From an uncultured Pelagibacteraceae bacterium (GTDB taxonomy: Bacteria; Pseudomonadota; Alphaproteobacteria; Pelagibacterales; Pelagibacteraceae): a stretch of DNA of 64,000 nt. The position numbers were made by a program, and so were the translations under genes. The notes under the pieces are model-generated. The model worked only from the letters and a program-made list of their open reading frames with translations, was not told the DNA's origin and did not search any database. Below, in pieces: positions 43,350 to 53,058 of the stretch. Location of the stretch: positions 99,215-163,214 of the forward strand of contig CACONH010000002.1 of the NCBI GenBank assembly GCA_902628495.1, in the 5' to 3' direction. Every line of letters starts with the position of its first letter. Positions within the stretch are counted from its first letter, which is position 1.

Positions 43350-44615
43350 ATGAGTAATAATAAAAACATTTTATACTGTTCTTTTTGCGGCAAAAGCCAA
43401 CATGAGGTAAGAAAATTAATTGCGGGTCCTACAGTTTTTATTTGCGATGAGTGTGTTGAGCTATGTATGGACATCATTAAAGAAGAAAATAAAGATACTT
43501 TTGTAAAACACCAAGATGGTCTTCCCTCACCAAAACAAATATGCTCTGTGTTAGATGATTATGTTATAGGACAAGACCTTGCAAAAAAAGTCTTGTCTGT
43601 AGCTGTCCATAATCATTACAAAAGACTAAACTATGAAAATAAAACAAGTAAAAGTGTTGAGCTTGCAAAATCAAACATTTTATTAATTGGTCCAACTGGT
43701 TGTGGAAAAACTTTATTAGCACAAACTTTAGCGAGAATATTAGATGTTCCATTTACCATGGCAGACGCAACAACACTGACAGAAGCAGGATATGTGGGAG
43801 AAGATGTAGAAAATATAATATTAAAATTATTACAAGCTGCAGATTATAATGTTGAAAAAGCTCAAAGAGGAATAGTATACATAGATGAAGTAGATAAAAT
43901 TAGTAGGAAATCTGAAAACCCCTCAATAACTAGAGATGTTTCTGGTGAGGGAGTACAACAAGCGTTGCTTAAAATAATGGAAGGAACAATTGCAAGTGTT
44001 CCACCACAAGGAGGCAGAAAACATCCTCAACAAGAATTTTTACAAGTTGATACTACAAATATTCTATTTATTTGTGGAGGTGCTTTTGCAGGATTAGATA
44101 AAATTATTTCCCAAAGAGACAAAGGTTCATCAATTGGTTTTGGTGCCAAAGTAAAATCAATTGAAGATAAAAAAACTGGAGAATGGATTAAAAGTTTAGA
44201 ACCTGAGGATTTGCTAAAATATGGTCTTATTCCAGAATTTATAGGAAGATTACCTATTACAGCAACTCTTGAAGATTTAGATGAAAAATCTTTAATCAAA
44301 ATTTTACAAGAACCAAAAAATTCTTTAATTAAACAATATCAAGAATTGTTTAAACTTGAGGGAGCGAAGTTAATCTTTAAAGATAATGCGATAAAAGAAG
44401 TAGCTATAAAAGCTATAAAAAAGAAAACAGGCGCTAGGGGTCTGAGATCTATCCTAGAAAACGTTCTATTAAAAACTATGTTTGATATACCAAGTTTAGA
44501 CAATGTGAGCGAAGTAATCGTAGACGTTAGTTCTGTCAGAGGAGAGTCTCAGCCAATAATTGTACATTCAAAGAACAAAACAGAAAAAGATAAGTCAAAA
44601 ACCTCAGCTGCGTAA
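43350..44615 (+). CDS. clpX: ATP-dependent Clp protease ATP-binding subunit ClpX
   Basis: A 421-aa AAA+ unfoldase. It has the four-cysteine zinc finger [13 protein letters not shown]...CDEC (residues 10-38), the Walker A motif GPTGCGKT at 114-121, the Walker [10 protein letters not shown] and the pore loop GYVGED. The ClpP-contact IGF loop is present (IGFGAKV). The gap from clpP is 93 nt, long for this genome, so a separate promoter is possible. Confidence 0.97.
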   Translation: MSNNKNILYCSFCGKSQHEVRKLIAGPTVFICDECVELCMDIIKEENKDTFVKHQDGLPSPKQICSVLDDYVIGQDLAKKVLSVAVHNHYKRLNYENKTSKSVELAKSNILLIGPTGCGKTLLAQTLARILDVPFTMADATTLTEAGYVGEDVENIILKLLQAADYNVEKAQRGIVYIDEVDKISRKSENPSITRDVSGEGVQQALLKIMEGTIASVPPQGGRKHPQQEFLQVDTTNILFICGGAFAGLDKIISQRDKGSSIGFGAKVKSIEDKKTGEWIKSLEPEDLLKYGLIPEFIGRLPITATLEDLDEKSLIKILQEPKNSLIKQYQELFKLEGAKLIFKDNAIKEVAIKAIKKKTGARGLRSILENVLLKTMFDIPSLDNVSEVIVDVSSVRGESQPIIVHSKNKTEKDKSKTSAA

Positions 44616-44680
44616 TATTGCACTTAATAAAAGGTAAAAAACTATTGCAATATTCACTTTAATATCCATATACTTATTTA

Positions 44681-47068
44681 ATGGAAGTTAAATTTAATTC
44701 TGCTTTATTACCTTTAAGAGATATTGTGGTTTTTCCACATATGGTAATACCTTTATTTGTTGGAAGAGATAAATCGATCACTGCATTAAATGAGGTAATG
44801 AAAAAAGACAAAAAAATTGTTTTAGTAACCCAAAAAAATTCTGAAGTAGACGATCCAAAAAAAAATGATATTTTTAATTACGGATGTGAAAGTAGCATAT
44901 TACAGCTTCTTAAACTTCCAGATGGAACAGTTAAAGTTTTGGTGGAGGGTTTAACTAGAGTTAAAATAAATGAATTCCAAGATAATAATGAATATTTGTC
45001 TTGTAGTTACGAGAAACTTTTAGATGTTTTAAGTAAAGATGAAGATTTAATGACCCTAGCATTAAATTCTATTAAAAAATTAGAAAAACTTACATCAATT
45101 AATAAAAAAATTTCTAATGAAACAATAAACAATATCAAGCTTTTAAAAGATCCATCGAAAATTTCTGACAATATAGCTTCACACTTGAATGCAACTATTT
45201 CTGAAAAGCAACAAATTTTTGAAACTTTAGACTTAAAAAAAAGACTTAATCTTATAAACAAAATAATGGATAACGAAACGAGTATAATAGGAGTTGAAAA
45301 AAGAATTCGTGGAAGAGTAAAGACTCAAATGGAAAAAACTCAAAGAGAGTATTACTTAAATGAACAACTTAAGGCTATACAAAAAGAATTAGGCGAAATA
45401 GAGGATGGTAAAGATGAAACATCAAGTTTGAATAAAGCCATCTTAAGATCAAAAATGCCAAAAGATGTAGAAAAAAAATGTATGTCAGAATTAAAAAAAC
45501 TTAAAAACATGAGCCCAATGTCTGCAGAAGCGACTGTTGTAAGAAATTATTTGGATTGGATGATTGATATTCCATGGTTTAAAAAAGACAAAGTAGATAT
45601 AGATCTCAATAATGCTCTTAAGATTTTAGATGAGGATCATTTTGGTTTAGAGAAAGTAAAAGAGAGAATAATAGAATTTTTAGCAGTTCAAAAAAGAATG
45701 AATAAGATTAGAGGACCAATATTATGTTTAGTTGGGCCACCAGGTGTAGGAAAAACATCTTTAGGAAAATCGATTGCAAAAGCAACGAATAGACAATTTG
45801 TTAGAATGTCACTAGGTGGTGTGAGAGATGAAGCTGAAATTAGAGGACATAGAAGAACTTATATAGGTTCACTACCAGGAAAAATTATTCAGATGATGAA
45901 AAAAGCAGGCACAAGAAATCCTTTATTTCTGCTTGATGAAATTGATAAAGTTGGGAATGATTATAGAGGAGATCCCTCATCAGCATTGTTAGAAGCATTA
46001 GATCCAGAGCAGAACACTACTTTTAATGATCACTATCTAGAGGTAGATTATGACCTATCAGATGTATTATTTGTTACAACTGCAAACACACTAAATATTC
46101 TACCACCACTTCTTGATAGAATGGAAGTGATACGAATACCTGGTTATACCGAGGACGAAAAAATTAACATAGCAAATAAATATTTACTCCCTAAACAAAT
46201 CAAAGATAATGGGGTTAAAGAGGGAGAAATGAACTTTGATGATGATACAATTAAAGATGTAATAAGATATTATACTAAAGAGTCTGGAGTTAGAAATTTA
46301 GAAAGAGAAATATCTAAAATATCTAGAAAAGTCGTTAAAAAAGTTGTTAATAAAGAGTCTGAGGTAGTAAAAGTTGATAGCAAAAATTTATCAGACTTTT
46401 TAGGTGTAAGAAAATTCAAGTTTGGTGAAATCGAAGACACAAATAAAGTTGGTGTAGTAACTGGTTTGGCTTGGACTGAATTTGGTGGTGAAATTTTAAA
46501 AATTGAAACTGTTAACATGCCAGGAAAAGGTAGAATGCAAATTACAGGAAAATTAGGTGATGTTATGCAAGAGTCAGTTAAAGCTGCAAAATCCTATGTA
46601 AGATCAAAGTGTTTAGATTTTGGTATTATACCGCCGACTTTTGAAAAAAAAGATTTTCATATTCATGTACCTGAGGGTGCAACACCAAAGGATGGTCCAT
46701 CTGCTGGTATTGCTATGGTTACCTCAATAGTTTCTTCAATAACTAAAATTCCAATAAATAAAGACATTGCAATGACAGGTGAGGTGACTATCACAGGACA
46801 AGTCTTACCAATTGGCGGGTTAAAAGAAAAATTACTTGCTGCTCATAGAGCTGGGATAAAGGAAGTTTTAATTCCGAAAGAGAATAATAAAGATTTAGCT
46901 GATATACCAAAAAAAGTAAAAGATGATATAAAAATTACCACTGTTGAAACTGCTGATGAAGTTTTAAAAATAGCTTTGACAAAAGATCTGAAAACAGTCG
47001 AATGGGTTGAAGTTGATAGTATGTCCGACAACAAAAAAAGTGAAAAAACTCCCGCGAGTATTCAATAA
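44681..47068 (+). CDS. lon: ATP-dependent protease Lon
   Basis: A 795-aa AAA+ protease. It begins with the substrate-binding LON domain (LPLRDIVVFPHMVIPLFVGR), followed by the AAA+ module with Walker A GPPGVGKT at residues 352-359. The protease domain has catalytic serine 674 in KDGPSAGIAM and lysine 717 in GGLKEKLLAAHRAG. In relatives hupB often follows lon; here the HU gene is at 5.4 kb and a tRNA-Val remnant follows. Confidence 0.97.
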   Translation: MEVKFNSALLPLRDIVVFPHMVIPLFVGRDKSITALNEVMKKDKKIVLVTQKNSEVDDPKKNDIFNYGCESSILQLLKLPDGTVKVLVEGLTRVKINEFQDNNEYLSCSYEKLLDVLSKDEDLMTLALNSIKKLEKLTSINKKISNETINNIKLLKDPSKISDNIASHLNATISEKQQIFETLDLKKRLNLINKIMDNETSIIGVEKRIRGRVKTQMEKTQREYYLNEQLKAIQKELGEIEDGKDETSSLNKAILRSKMPKDVEKKCMSELKKLKNMSPMSAEATVVRNYLDWMIDIPWFKKDKVDIDLNNALKILDEDHFGLEKVKERIIEFLAVQKRMNKIRGPILCLVGPPGVGKTSLGKSIAKATNRQFVRMSLGGVRDEAEIRGHRRTYIGSLPGKIIQMMKKAGTRNPLFLLDEIDKVGNDYRGDPSSALLEALDPEQNTTFNDHYLEVDYDLSDVLFVTTANTLNILPPLLDRMEVIRIPGYTEDEKINIANKYLLPKQIKDNGVKEGEMNFDDDTIKDVIRYYTKESGVRNLEREISKISRKVVKKVVNKESEVVKVDSKNLSDFLGVRKFKFGEIEDTNKVGVVTGLAWTEFGGEILKIETVNMPGKGRMQITGKLGDVMQESVKAAKSYVRSKCLDFGIIPPTFEKKDFHIHVPEGATPKDGPSAGIAMVTSIVSSITKIPINKDIAMTGEVTITGQVLPIGGLKEKLLAAHRAGIKEVLIPKENNKDLADIPKKVKDDIKITTVETADEVLKIALTKDLKTVEWVEVDSMSDNKKSEKTPASIQ

Positions 47069-47117
47069 ATTATAATTTACATTGTAGCAACACTATTGTA
47101 AAAGAACATCTCTTTGG

Positions 47118-47158
47118 GGGCGGTTAGCTCAGTTGGTAGAGCATCTCGTTTACACCGA
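47118..47158 (+). pseudogene. 5' half of tRNA-Val (left junction of island)
   Basis: These 41 bases are identical to the first 41 nt of the intact tRNA-Val at 51303, covering the acceptor 5' strand, the D arm and the anticodon arm through TTTACACCGA. From 47159 on the sequences differ completely, so the 3' half is missing here. It marks the left edge of a tRNA-targeted insertion. The upstream region is likely the original tRNA promoter, so a truncated transcript may still be made. Confidence 0.93.
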
Positions 47159-47304
47159 CCTAGCTCAAATAAATTAAATCTTCATTTAAACAAGCAATCA
47201 CAACATATCCAGGCTATCAAACATGGGTGGACTAATCAAGCTATCTACGTTTTATCAACGCATTGTCTTGGTCAAAGTTATAGAAAATATGTTATATTCT
47301 TAAT

Positions 47305-48933
47305 GTGAGTAAAGATTATAAAAATTGGTCAAAAGAAAACCTTATTGATGAAATTCAAAAACTAAAAAAAAGAAAAAAATATGGATTAGTTTGGGACGAG
47401 AATGAAAAAGAAAATGTAGTTTTAAAGTGTAAAAATCAATTTCCAATATTAAAAGAAGTCAAAGATAAAGAATTGAAATTTAAAGATGTTGATATAAATA
47501 ACATTATAATTGAAGGCGACAATTATCACAGCTTGTCAATTTTAAATTATACTCACAATAATTCTGTTGATATAATCTATATTGATCCACCTTATAATAG
47601 AGGAAGTGACTTAATTTATAATGATAAATTAGTCGAAAAGACTGATAGCTATAAACACAGTAAATGGTCATCCTATATGCATAAAAGATTAGTTTTGTGC
47701 AAAGAATTACTTAAAGACGATGGAATAATATTTATCAGCATTGATGATCACGAATTTGCTCAATTAAAAATTATTTGCGACGAAGTATTTAATCATAATT
47801 CAAGAGGCATATTTGTTTGGCAAAAAAAGTATGGTGGTGGAAATGACTCTGGAAGCATAGCAAATGAACATGAATATATATTGTCTTATTCCAAAAATAA
47901 AAATACAGATGAATGGCTCGAACCACATGATGAAAAATACCTTAAAAGATATAAAGAGGAAGACAAAATAGGTAGATTTTTTTGGGATACTTTAGAACGA
48001 CCAGGTTTAAAAAATCCTATAAATGTAAAAATAAATTTCGAAAGTAAAACTTATAATTTAAAGACTTTCAGATCACAAAAAAGAATAAATGAAGATTTAA
48101 AAAAAGGAGAAATAAGAGTTGTGAAATTAGATAATAACAAAATAAGTTTTCAATTTAAACAAAGGCTAAGAGAGGGAAAATTACCTAGATCAATTTTAAG
48201 AGATAGTAAAAATGAGGGAGATCAGGATATTTTTTTAAACAAGATTGGATCTAATTCATCTGCAAAAAATGAGCTTAAAGAGATATTTGGAGAAGATGTT
48301 TTTAGCAATCCAAAACCCACAAGTTTAATTAAATACCTTATTTCATTAAATAATAATAAAAATGCAATAGTATTAGATTTTTTTGCTGGCTCAGGCACAA
48401 CCGGTCACGCAGTATTAAATTTAAATGAATTTGATGGTGGCAAAAGAAGTTTTATCTTATGCACTAATAATGAAAACAATATATGTAAAGATATTACATA
48501 TCCAAGAATAAAAAAAATTATAAATGGCTATAAATATAAAGAAAAAAAATATAAACCATTAAAAAGCAATTTAAAATATTTTGAGACCTGTTTTATACCA
48601 GGGGAAATAAACGATAAAAATAAAATCCTCTTATCCAAAAAAATTACTGAAATGATATGCTTAAAAGAAAATACATTCGATATTCATTCAATAAAAGAAA
48701 ATTTCCAAATATTTTCTAATCATAAAAATTATACTTGTATAATTTTTGATAATTTAAATTTAAATGAGGTAAAAAATGAGATTAAAAAGTTAAAAGGCCA
48801 CATCAAAGTTTATATTTTTTCTTTAGGAGGAGATTTATTTGAGAATGATTTTGAAATTTACGATAATGTAGAGGTTGAACCAATACCTCAACCAATATTG
48901 TCAATTTATAAAAGAATATTCTCAGTTTTATGA
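47305..48933 (+). CDS. mod: Type III restriction-modification DNA methyltransferase (Mod)
   Basis: A 542-aa N6-adenine methyltransferase of the beta group, with DPPY (motif IV) at residues 94-97 preceding FAGSG (motif I, SAM binding) at 360-364. The target-recognition region lies between these motifs. It is shorter than EcoP15I Mod (about 645 aa). The start is a GTG at 47305. A promoter-like TTGGTC (47268) and TTATAT (47292) with 18-bp spacing would give a nearly leaderless mRNA. It overlaps res by 4 nt. It methylates one strand of an unknown asymmetric site and guides Res. Confidence 0.92.
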   Translation: MSKDYKNWSKENLIDEIQKLKKRKKYGLVWDENEKENVVLKCKNQFPILKEVKDKELKFKDVDINNIIIEGDNYHSLSILNYTHNNSVDIIYIDPPYNRGSDLIYNDKLVEKTDSYKHSKWSSYMHKRLVLCKELLKDDGIIFISIDDHEFAQLKIICDEVFNHNSRGIFVWQKKYGGGNDSGSIANEHEYILSYSKNKNTDEWLEPHDEKYLKRYKEEDKIGRFFWDTLERPGLKNPINVKINFESKTYNLKTFRSQKRINEDLKKGEIRVVKLDNNKISFQFKQRLREGKLPRSILRDSKNEGDQDIFLNKIGSNSSAKNELKEIFGEDVFSNPKPTSLIKYLISLNNNKNAIVLDFFAGSGTTGHAVLNLNEFDGGKRSFILCTNNENNICKDITYPRIKKIINGYKYKEKKYKPLKSNLKYFETCFIPGEINDKNKILLSKKITEMICLKENTFDIHSIKENFQIFSNHKNYTCIIFDNLNLNEVKNEIKKLKGHIKVYIFSLGGDLFENDFEIYDNVEVEPIPQPILSIYKRIFSVL

Positions 48934-51140
48934 TACTAAAAGATTTCCAATTAAATGCTGTTTCAAAATTATTAACGAGAAGTAAAGAATTATTAGAACA
49001 AATAAGCTCAAAAAAAATAATTTTTAAATCTCCAACAGGATCTGGTAAAACTTTAATGATTGCTGAGTATATAAATAGATTAATCAATGAAAAATCGAAT
49101 AAAAACAACGTATCGTTTATTTGGACAACGCCTAGAAGGACACTCACAGATCAAAGTAAAAAAAAGATAGATAATTATCTTAAAAAACTTAGAAGTGTAA
49201 AAACTTATTACTTTCAAGATTTGATTGATAAAACAATTCCGGAAAATAGTATCTTATTTCTAAACTGGGAGAGTATTAACAAGATTAATAAAAATACTAT
49301 TATACGTGAAAATGAAGAAGAATTTTATTTAAGCAAAGTGCTTGAAAATACAAAAGATAAAGGTAGGCAAATAATATTGATTATTGATGAAAGTCATCAT
49401 CACGCTACTAGTGAAATATCTCAAAAATTAATTAAAGATATTTCCCCCAAATTAACAATTGAGGTTTCTGCTACACCAGTCTTAATAAATCCAGATGAAA
49501 TTGTAACAGTAAATATTGAAGAAGTTAAATTGGCAGGGTTGATAAAAAAATCTGTAAAATTAAATTACAATTTTAAAAACTCTCTATTTAAAAATAGAAT
49601 AAATTCAGCACTTTCAAAAGGAAGTGAACAATTCGTTATAGATGAGGCTATAAAAAAGAGGAGAGAGTTAAAAAAAAAATTTAGTGACTTAAAATCTAAA
49701 ATAAACCCACTTCTTTTAATTCAGCTTCCGGACAACATAAAAGGTCAAGAAGAGGACAAAGTAAGAATAAGAGTTCAAGAATACCTTGAATATAAATATA
49801 ACATCAAAACTCAAAATGGTAAATTGGCTATAAGACTTTCAGAGGATAAAACTAATTTACAAAATATTGCAAAGAATGATAATGAGGCTGAAGTTTTAAT
49901 ATTTAAGCAGGCAATTGCACTAGGCTGGGATTGTCCTCGAGCTCAAATTTTGGTTTTATTAAGAAACTGGAAAAGTTTGAATTTTTCGATTCAAACTATA
50001 GGAAGAATAATGAGGATGCCAGAGATTAAAAAAGGACATTATTCTAAAGAAATTCTTAATCATTCTTACGTTTATACTAATTTATCAGATATTAGCTTAA
50101 AAGAAGATCAGGCACGTGATTACGTTACAATTTATTCGTCTCATACAAAAAAAAAAATAAAATTAACGTCATACTCAAGAATAAGACAAAGAGAGCAAAC
50201 TAGACTAAGTCCAATTTTTAATGAAATATTTTTAAAAGAGGCAAAAAAATTTAGATTAGATAAAAAAATTAAGATTAATTCTTCAAAAGCAAAAATAAGT
50301 CTTATTTCAGATAAATTTGAATTATCAACCGATCAATTTATTGGAAAAAAAATAATAGGAGATAAATATAATATTTCTAGTGAAACTGAACTTCAGCAGA
50401 TATTCGACTTTTTTATAAGAGGCAACTTATCTCCTTTTTTCCCCGAGGATAGATCCGTGGGTAGAGTTAAAGAGGCTATATATAAATTTTTCAAAATATA
50501 TCTAAAAATTGATTATGAAAAAAGTTTTTCTAAAATAATAAATATTGTTCTTAGCAATGACAATATACAAAATTTTGTAGATTTAATTGATATTGTTAAA
50601 AACAAATACGTTTTAGAAACTGAAAAAAGAAAAGATGAAATTAAAGAAAATAAAGCCTGGACTTTTCCAGAAAATTTAACCTTTACTGGTAATTTTACTG
50701 AACTAAAAACAAAAAGATCAGTAATGAAACCATTTTACTATGACTTTAAATGGAAAACTGAAGAGAATTTCATTAAATATTTAGAAAATTCATCAAAAGT
50801 TGAATTTTGGTTTAAAAACGGTGATAGAGATCAAACTTTTTTCGCAATACCCTATGAATATGGACGTCAGATAAATTTATTTTATGTTGATTTTATAATT
50901 AAACTAAAAAATGGTAAAATTGGTTTATTTGACACAAAAAGTGGTATTACAATTGATAACGCAAAAGAAAAATCAGACGGGCTTCAAAAATATATAAAAA
51001 AGATGAAAGGAAAATTTTTTGGAGGTATTGTTACAAATTCTGATAATGAAAATTTTAAAGGTAGATGGTTATTATTCAATAAGTCAAGTTCATCATTAAG
51101 TAGTAAAAAACTAGATAATTGGGAAAATCTAAAGTTTTAA
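48930..51140 (+). CDS. res: Type III restriction endonuclease (Res)
   Basis: A 736-aa superfamily 2 helicase-nuclease. Walker A SPTGSGKT is at residues 34-41, the DExH-type box DESHHH at 153-158 and SATP follows. The C-terminal nuclease site is PD-(D/E)XK-like: aspartate 654 in FYVDFIIK and D-T-K at 668-670 in GLFDTKSG. It needs Mod for target choice and cuts after translocation or sliding between two head-to-head sites. Both motor and nuclease residues look intact, so the system is probably active. Confidence 0.92.
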   Translation: MILKDFQLNAVSKLLTRSKELLEQISSKKIIFKSPTGSGKTLMIAEYINRLINEKSNKNNVSFIWTTPRRTLTDQSKKKIDNYLKKLRSVKTYYFQDLIDKTIPENSILFLNWESINKINKNTIIRENEEEFYLSKVLENTKDKGRQIILIIDESHHHATSEISQKLIKDISPKLTIEVSATPVLINPDEIVTVNIEEVKLAGLIKKSVKLNYNFKNSLFKNRINSALSKGSEQFVIDEAIKKRRELKKKFSDLKSKINPLLLIQLPDNIKGQEEDKVRIRVQEYLEYKYNIKTQNGKLAIRLSEDKTNLQNIAKNDNEAEVLIFKQAIALGWDCPRAQILVLLRNWKSLNFSIQTIGRIMRMPEIKKGHYSKEILNHSYVYTNLSDISLKEDQARDYVTIYSSHTKKKIKLTSYSRIRQREQTRLSPIFNEIFLKEAKKFRLDKKIKINSSKAKISLISDKFELSTDQFIGKKIIGDKYNISSETELQQIFDFFIRGNLSPFFPEDRSVGRVKEAIYKFFKIYLKIDYEKSFSKIINIVLSNDNIQNFVDLIDIVKNKYVLETEKRKDEIKENKAWTFPENLTFTGNFTELKTKRSVMKPFYYDFKWKTEENFIKYLENSSKVEFWFKNGDRDQTFFAIPYEYGRQINLFYVDFIIKLKNGKIGLFDTKSGITIDNAKEKSDGLQKYIKKMKGKFFGGIVTNSDNENFKGRWLLFNKSSSSLSSKKLDNWENLKF

Positions 51141-51150
51141 TTTGACTACA

Positions 51151-51218
51151 ATCTACGCATTGTCTACGCAAAAATATTAGTAGTACTCTAAAACCATCTA
51201 CGCATTGTCTACGCAAAA
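51151..51218. repeat. Tandem TCTACGCA boxes at the right end of the island
   Basis: A 23-bp unit occurs twice, at 51151-51173 and 51196-51218, without mismatch. Each contains two TCTACGCA boxes separated by TTG (51152, 51163, 51197, 51208). A partial version lies at the left end: ATCTACG at 47243-47249 and ACGCATTGTCT at 47258-47268. The placement near both ends of the island suggests recombinase arm sites, or an operator since the left copy adjoins the mod promoter. Confidence 0.8.
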
Positions 51219-51302
51219 TGTTCACAAATGTATACAAATAGAGACTAATCATATATTGCATTCTTAAAAAAATCGTTGTAAACACTTGCGTTATTTGGTT
51301 TT

Positions 51303-51378
51303 GGGCGGTTAGCTCAGTTGGTAGAGCATCTCGTTTACACCGAGGGGGTCAAAGGTTCGAGTCCTTTACTGCCCACCA
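51303..51378 (+). tRNA. tRNA-Val (UAC)
   Basis: A 76-nt complete tRNA. Acceptor GGGCGGT pairs with ACTGCCC. The anticodon stem TCTCG/CGAGG closes the loop TTTACAC with anticodon TAC. The T arm AAAGG/CCTTT encloses TTCGAGT and CCA is encoded. Its first 41 bases repeat the left junction of the island. The upstream region is island sequence, so its promoter may have been supplied by the insertion. Confidence 0.96.
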
Positions 51379-51390
51379 AAAAAATTTTAG

Positions 51391-51467
51391 GGGGGTGTAG
51401 CTCAGTTGGTTAGAGCGATCGCCTGTCACGCGATAGGTCGCGGGTTCGAGTCCCGTCACTCCCGCCA
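51391..51467 (+). tRNA. tRNA-Asp (GUC)
   Basis: A 77-nt tRNA with acceptor GGGGGTG/CACTCCC, anticodon loop CTGTCAC (anticodon GTC), G73 as expected for aspartate, and CCA encoded. It lies 12 nt after tRNA-Val and is surely co-transcribed with it. Confidence 0.96.
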
Positions 51468-51571
51468 TAATGATAACAATTATCAATTAACTAAATCTTA
51501 CAGTAAATAAGCCAATAAAAACGTGACGTAACTGCACTTTCATTTAGTAAAAAAAATTATATATAAATGAT

Positions 51572-51940
51572 ATGTCTTTAGATTTTTTAAATAATTATTT
51601 AACTATAATAATTTTTTTGGCTATCGCATTAATATTGAGCTTAGGTTTTCTTATATTAAATTTTGCTTTTTCGCCAAAAAATCCTGATCCAGAAAAATTA
51701 TCTGCTTATGAGTGTGGTTTTGAACCATTTAATGATTCTAGAATGGAATTTGATATTAGATTTTATTTAGTAGCGATTTTATTTATTATTTTTGATTTAG
51801 AGATAGCATTTCTATTTCCATGGGCGATAACTTTAGGTAACATAGGATTATTTGGTTTCTTTTCCATGATGTTGTTTTTATTTATTTTGACTATTGGTTT
51901 TATTTATGAATGGAAGAAAGGTGCGTTAGATTGGGAATAA
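51572..51940 (+). CDS. nuoA: NADH-quinone oxidoreductase subunit A
   Basis: A 122-aa inner-membrane subunit with three hydrophobic segments. The conserved loop [34 protein letters not shown] spans residues 44-77 and includes the loop cysteine involved in the active/deactive change in some complexes. It is the first gene of the nuo operon, 104 nt after tRNA-Asp; the promoter should lie in that gap. Confidence 0.96.
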   Translation: MSLDFLNNYLTIIIFLAIALILSLGFLILNFAFSPKNPDPEKLSAYECGFEPFNDSRMEFDIRFYLVAILFIIFDLEIAFLFPWAITLGNIGLFGFFSMMLFLFILTIGFIYEWKKGALDWE

Positions 51941-51941
51941 T

Positions 51942-52463
51942 ATGAATTTAACAGACAGAGAAAAACAGATTCCTGAAGAATTTAAGAGTCTTGCAAAAGA
52001 ATTTGCTGACAAGGGTTTTATAACTACATCAATGGATAATTTGATTAATTGGGCACGCTCTGGATCACTCCATTGGATGACATTTGGTCTTGCATGTTGT
52101 GCAGTAGAAATGATGCAGACATCTATGCCCAGATATGATCTTGAAAGATTTGGTGCAGCTCCTAGAGCATCACCTAGGCAATCAGATGTTATGATAGTTG
52201 CAGGAACTTTAACGAACAAAATGGCACCAGCATTAAGAAAAGTTTATGATCAAATGCCTGAACCAAGATACGTAATTTCTATGGGAAGCTGTGCGAATGG
52301 AGGAGGATACTATCATTACTCTTATTCAGTTGTTAGAGGTTGTGACAGAATAGTTCCAGTTGATGTATATGTACCTGGATGCCCACCCTCAGCTGAAGCA
52401 TTATTGTACGGAATTTTACAACTTCAAAAAAAAATAAGGAATCGTGGATCTTTACAAAGATAA
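51942..52463 (+). CDS. nuoB: NADH-quinone oxidoreductase subunit B
   Basis: A 173-aa peripheral subunit holding iron-sulfur cluster N2, the last electron carrier before quinone. Cluster cysteines are visible in [20 protein letters not shown] and [10 protein letters not shown], in the expected order. The gene begins 1 nt after nuoA and ends 1 nt before the preferred nuoC start. Confidence 0.97.
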   Translation: MNLTDREKQIPEEFKSLAKEFADKGFITTSMDNLINWARSGSLHWMTFGLACCAVEMMQTSMPRYDLERFGAAPRASPRQSDVMIVAGTLTNKMAPALRKVYDQMPEPRYVISMGSCANGGGYYHYSYSVVRGCDRIVPVDVYVPGCPPSAEALLYGILQLQKKIRNRGSLQR

Positions 52464-52464
52464 A

Positions 52465-53058
52465 ATGTCTTTAACAAACTTAGAAAAAAAAATAAATTCT
52501 GAATTAACTACAAAAATTAATTCATCACGAATTAATCATGAGCAACTTGAAATTCAAATAGATAAGGAGTCACTATTAGATGTTGTCATTTTTTTAAAAA
52601 AAAATAATTCAACTAAATTTAGGCAATTAATAGATATTACAGCAGTTGATTATATAGGTAGTGAAAATAGATTTAAAATGATTTATTTATTGTTAAGTCA
52701 CGAATATAACCTTAGAATTAATATAACTTTTAGTATCAATGAAAAAGAGGTTGTTAACTCCCTAACGAAAATTTTTCCATCAGCAAATTGGATGGAAAGA
52801 GAAGTTTTTGATATGTACGGTATTAAATTTAATGATCATCCTGATTTAAGAAGAATACTTACAGATTATGGTTTTTCAGGACATCCTTTAAGAAAAGATT
52901 TTCCTATTACTGGCCACACAGAAGTTAGATATAGCGAAGAAAAGAAAAAAGTTGTCTATGAACCCGTAAAACTTGAACAAAATTATAGAAATTTTGATTA
53001 TGCAAGTCCTTGGGAGGGCACAGAATATATTAAAGAAGTTCAAAAAAAAAATGACTAA
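52465..53058 (+). CDS. nuoC: NADH-quinone oxidoreductase subunit C
   Basis: A 197-aa (30 kDa type) subunit that contacts NuoD and NuoB. The [41 protein letters not shown] stretch is the family signature. I choose the ATG at 52465 (MSLTNLEKK), because the earlier GTG at 52444 lies inside nuoB. It is separate from nuoD, as in other alphaproteobacteria, and overlaps it by 8 nt. Confidence 0.96.
   Translation: MSLTNLEKKINSELTTKINSSRINHEQLEIQIDKESLLDVVIFLKKNNSTKFRQLIDITAVDYIGSENRFKMIYLLLSHEYNLRINITFSINEKEVVNSLTKIFPSANWMEREVFDMYGIKFNDHPDLRRILTDYGFSGHPLRKDFPITGHTEVRYSEEKKKVVYEPVKLEQNYRNFDYASPWEGTEYIKEVQKKND

Larger units (their letters stand above)
47118..51302. mobile_element. 4.2-kb type III restriction-modification island inserted in tRNA-Val
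   Basis: The segment is bounded by a 41-bp direct repeat of the tRNA-Val 5' half (47118-47158 and 51303-51343) and carries only a mod-res pair plus repeat-rich ends. Restoring one copy gives lon-tRNA-Val-tRNA-Asp-nuoA, a natural backbone order. There is no integrase, transposase or toxin gene. Either recombination was carried out by an enzyme encoded elsewhere, or the island lost it. Base composition is as A+T-rich as the surroundings, so the donor was probably a related marine genome. Confidence 0.85.

Noticed and set aside
47114..47308. 64-codon plus-strand frame running through the tRNA-Val remnant
   Set aside because: Its first part is tRNA sequence translated by chance, and the rest is the non-coding left end of the island. 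No ribosome site or motif.
47159..51302. Integrase, transposase or toxin-antitoxin gene in the island
   Set aside because: Both strands of the gaps at the island ends were read; no frame longer than a few dozen codons with recognisable motifs exists.
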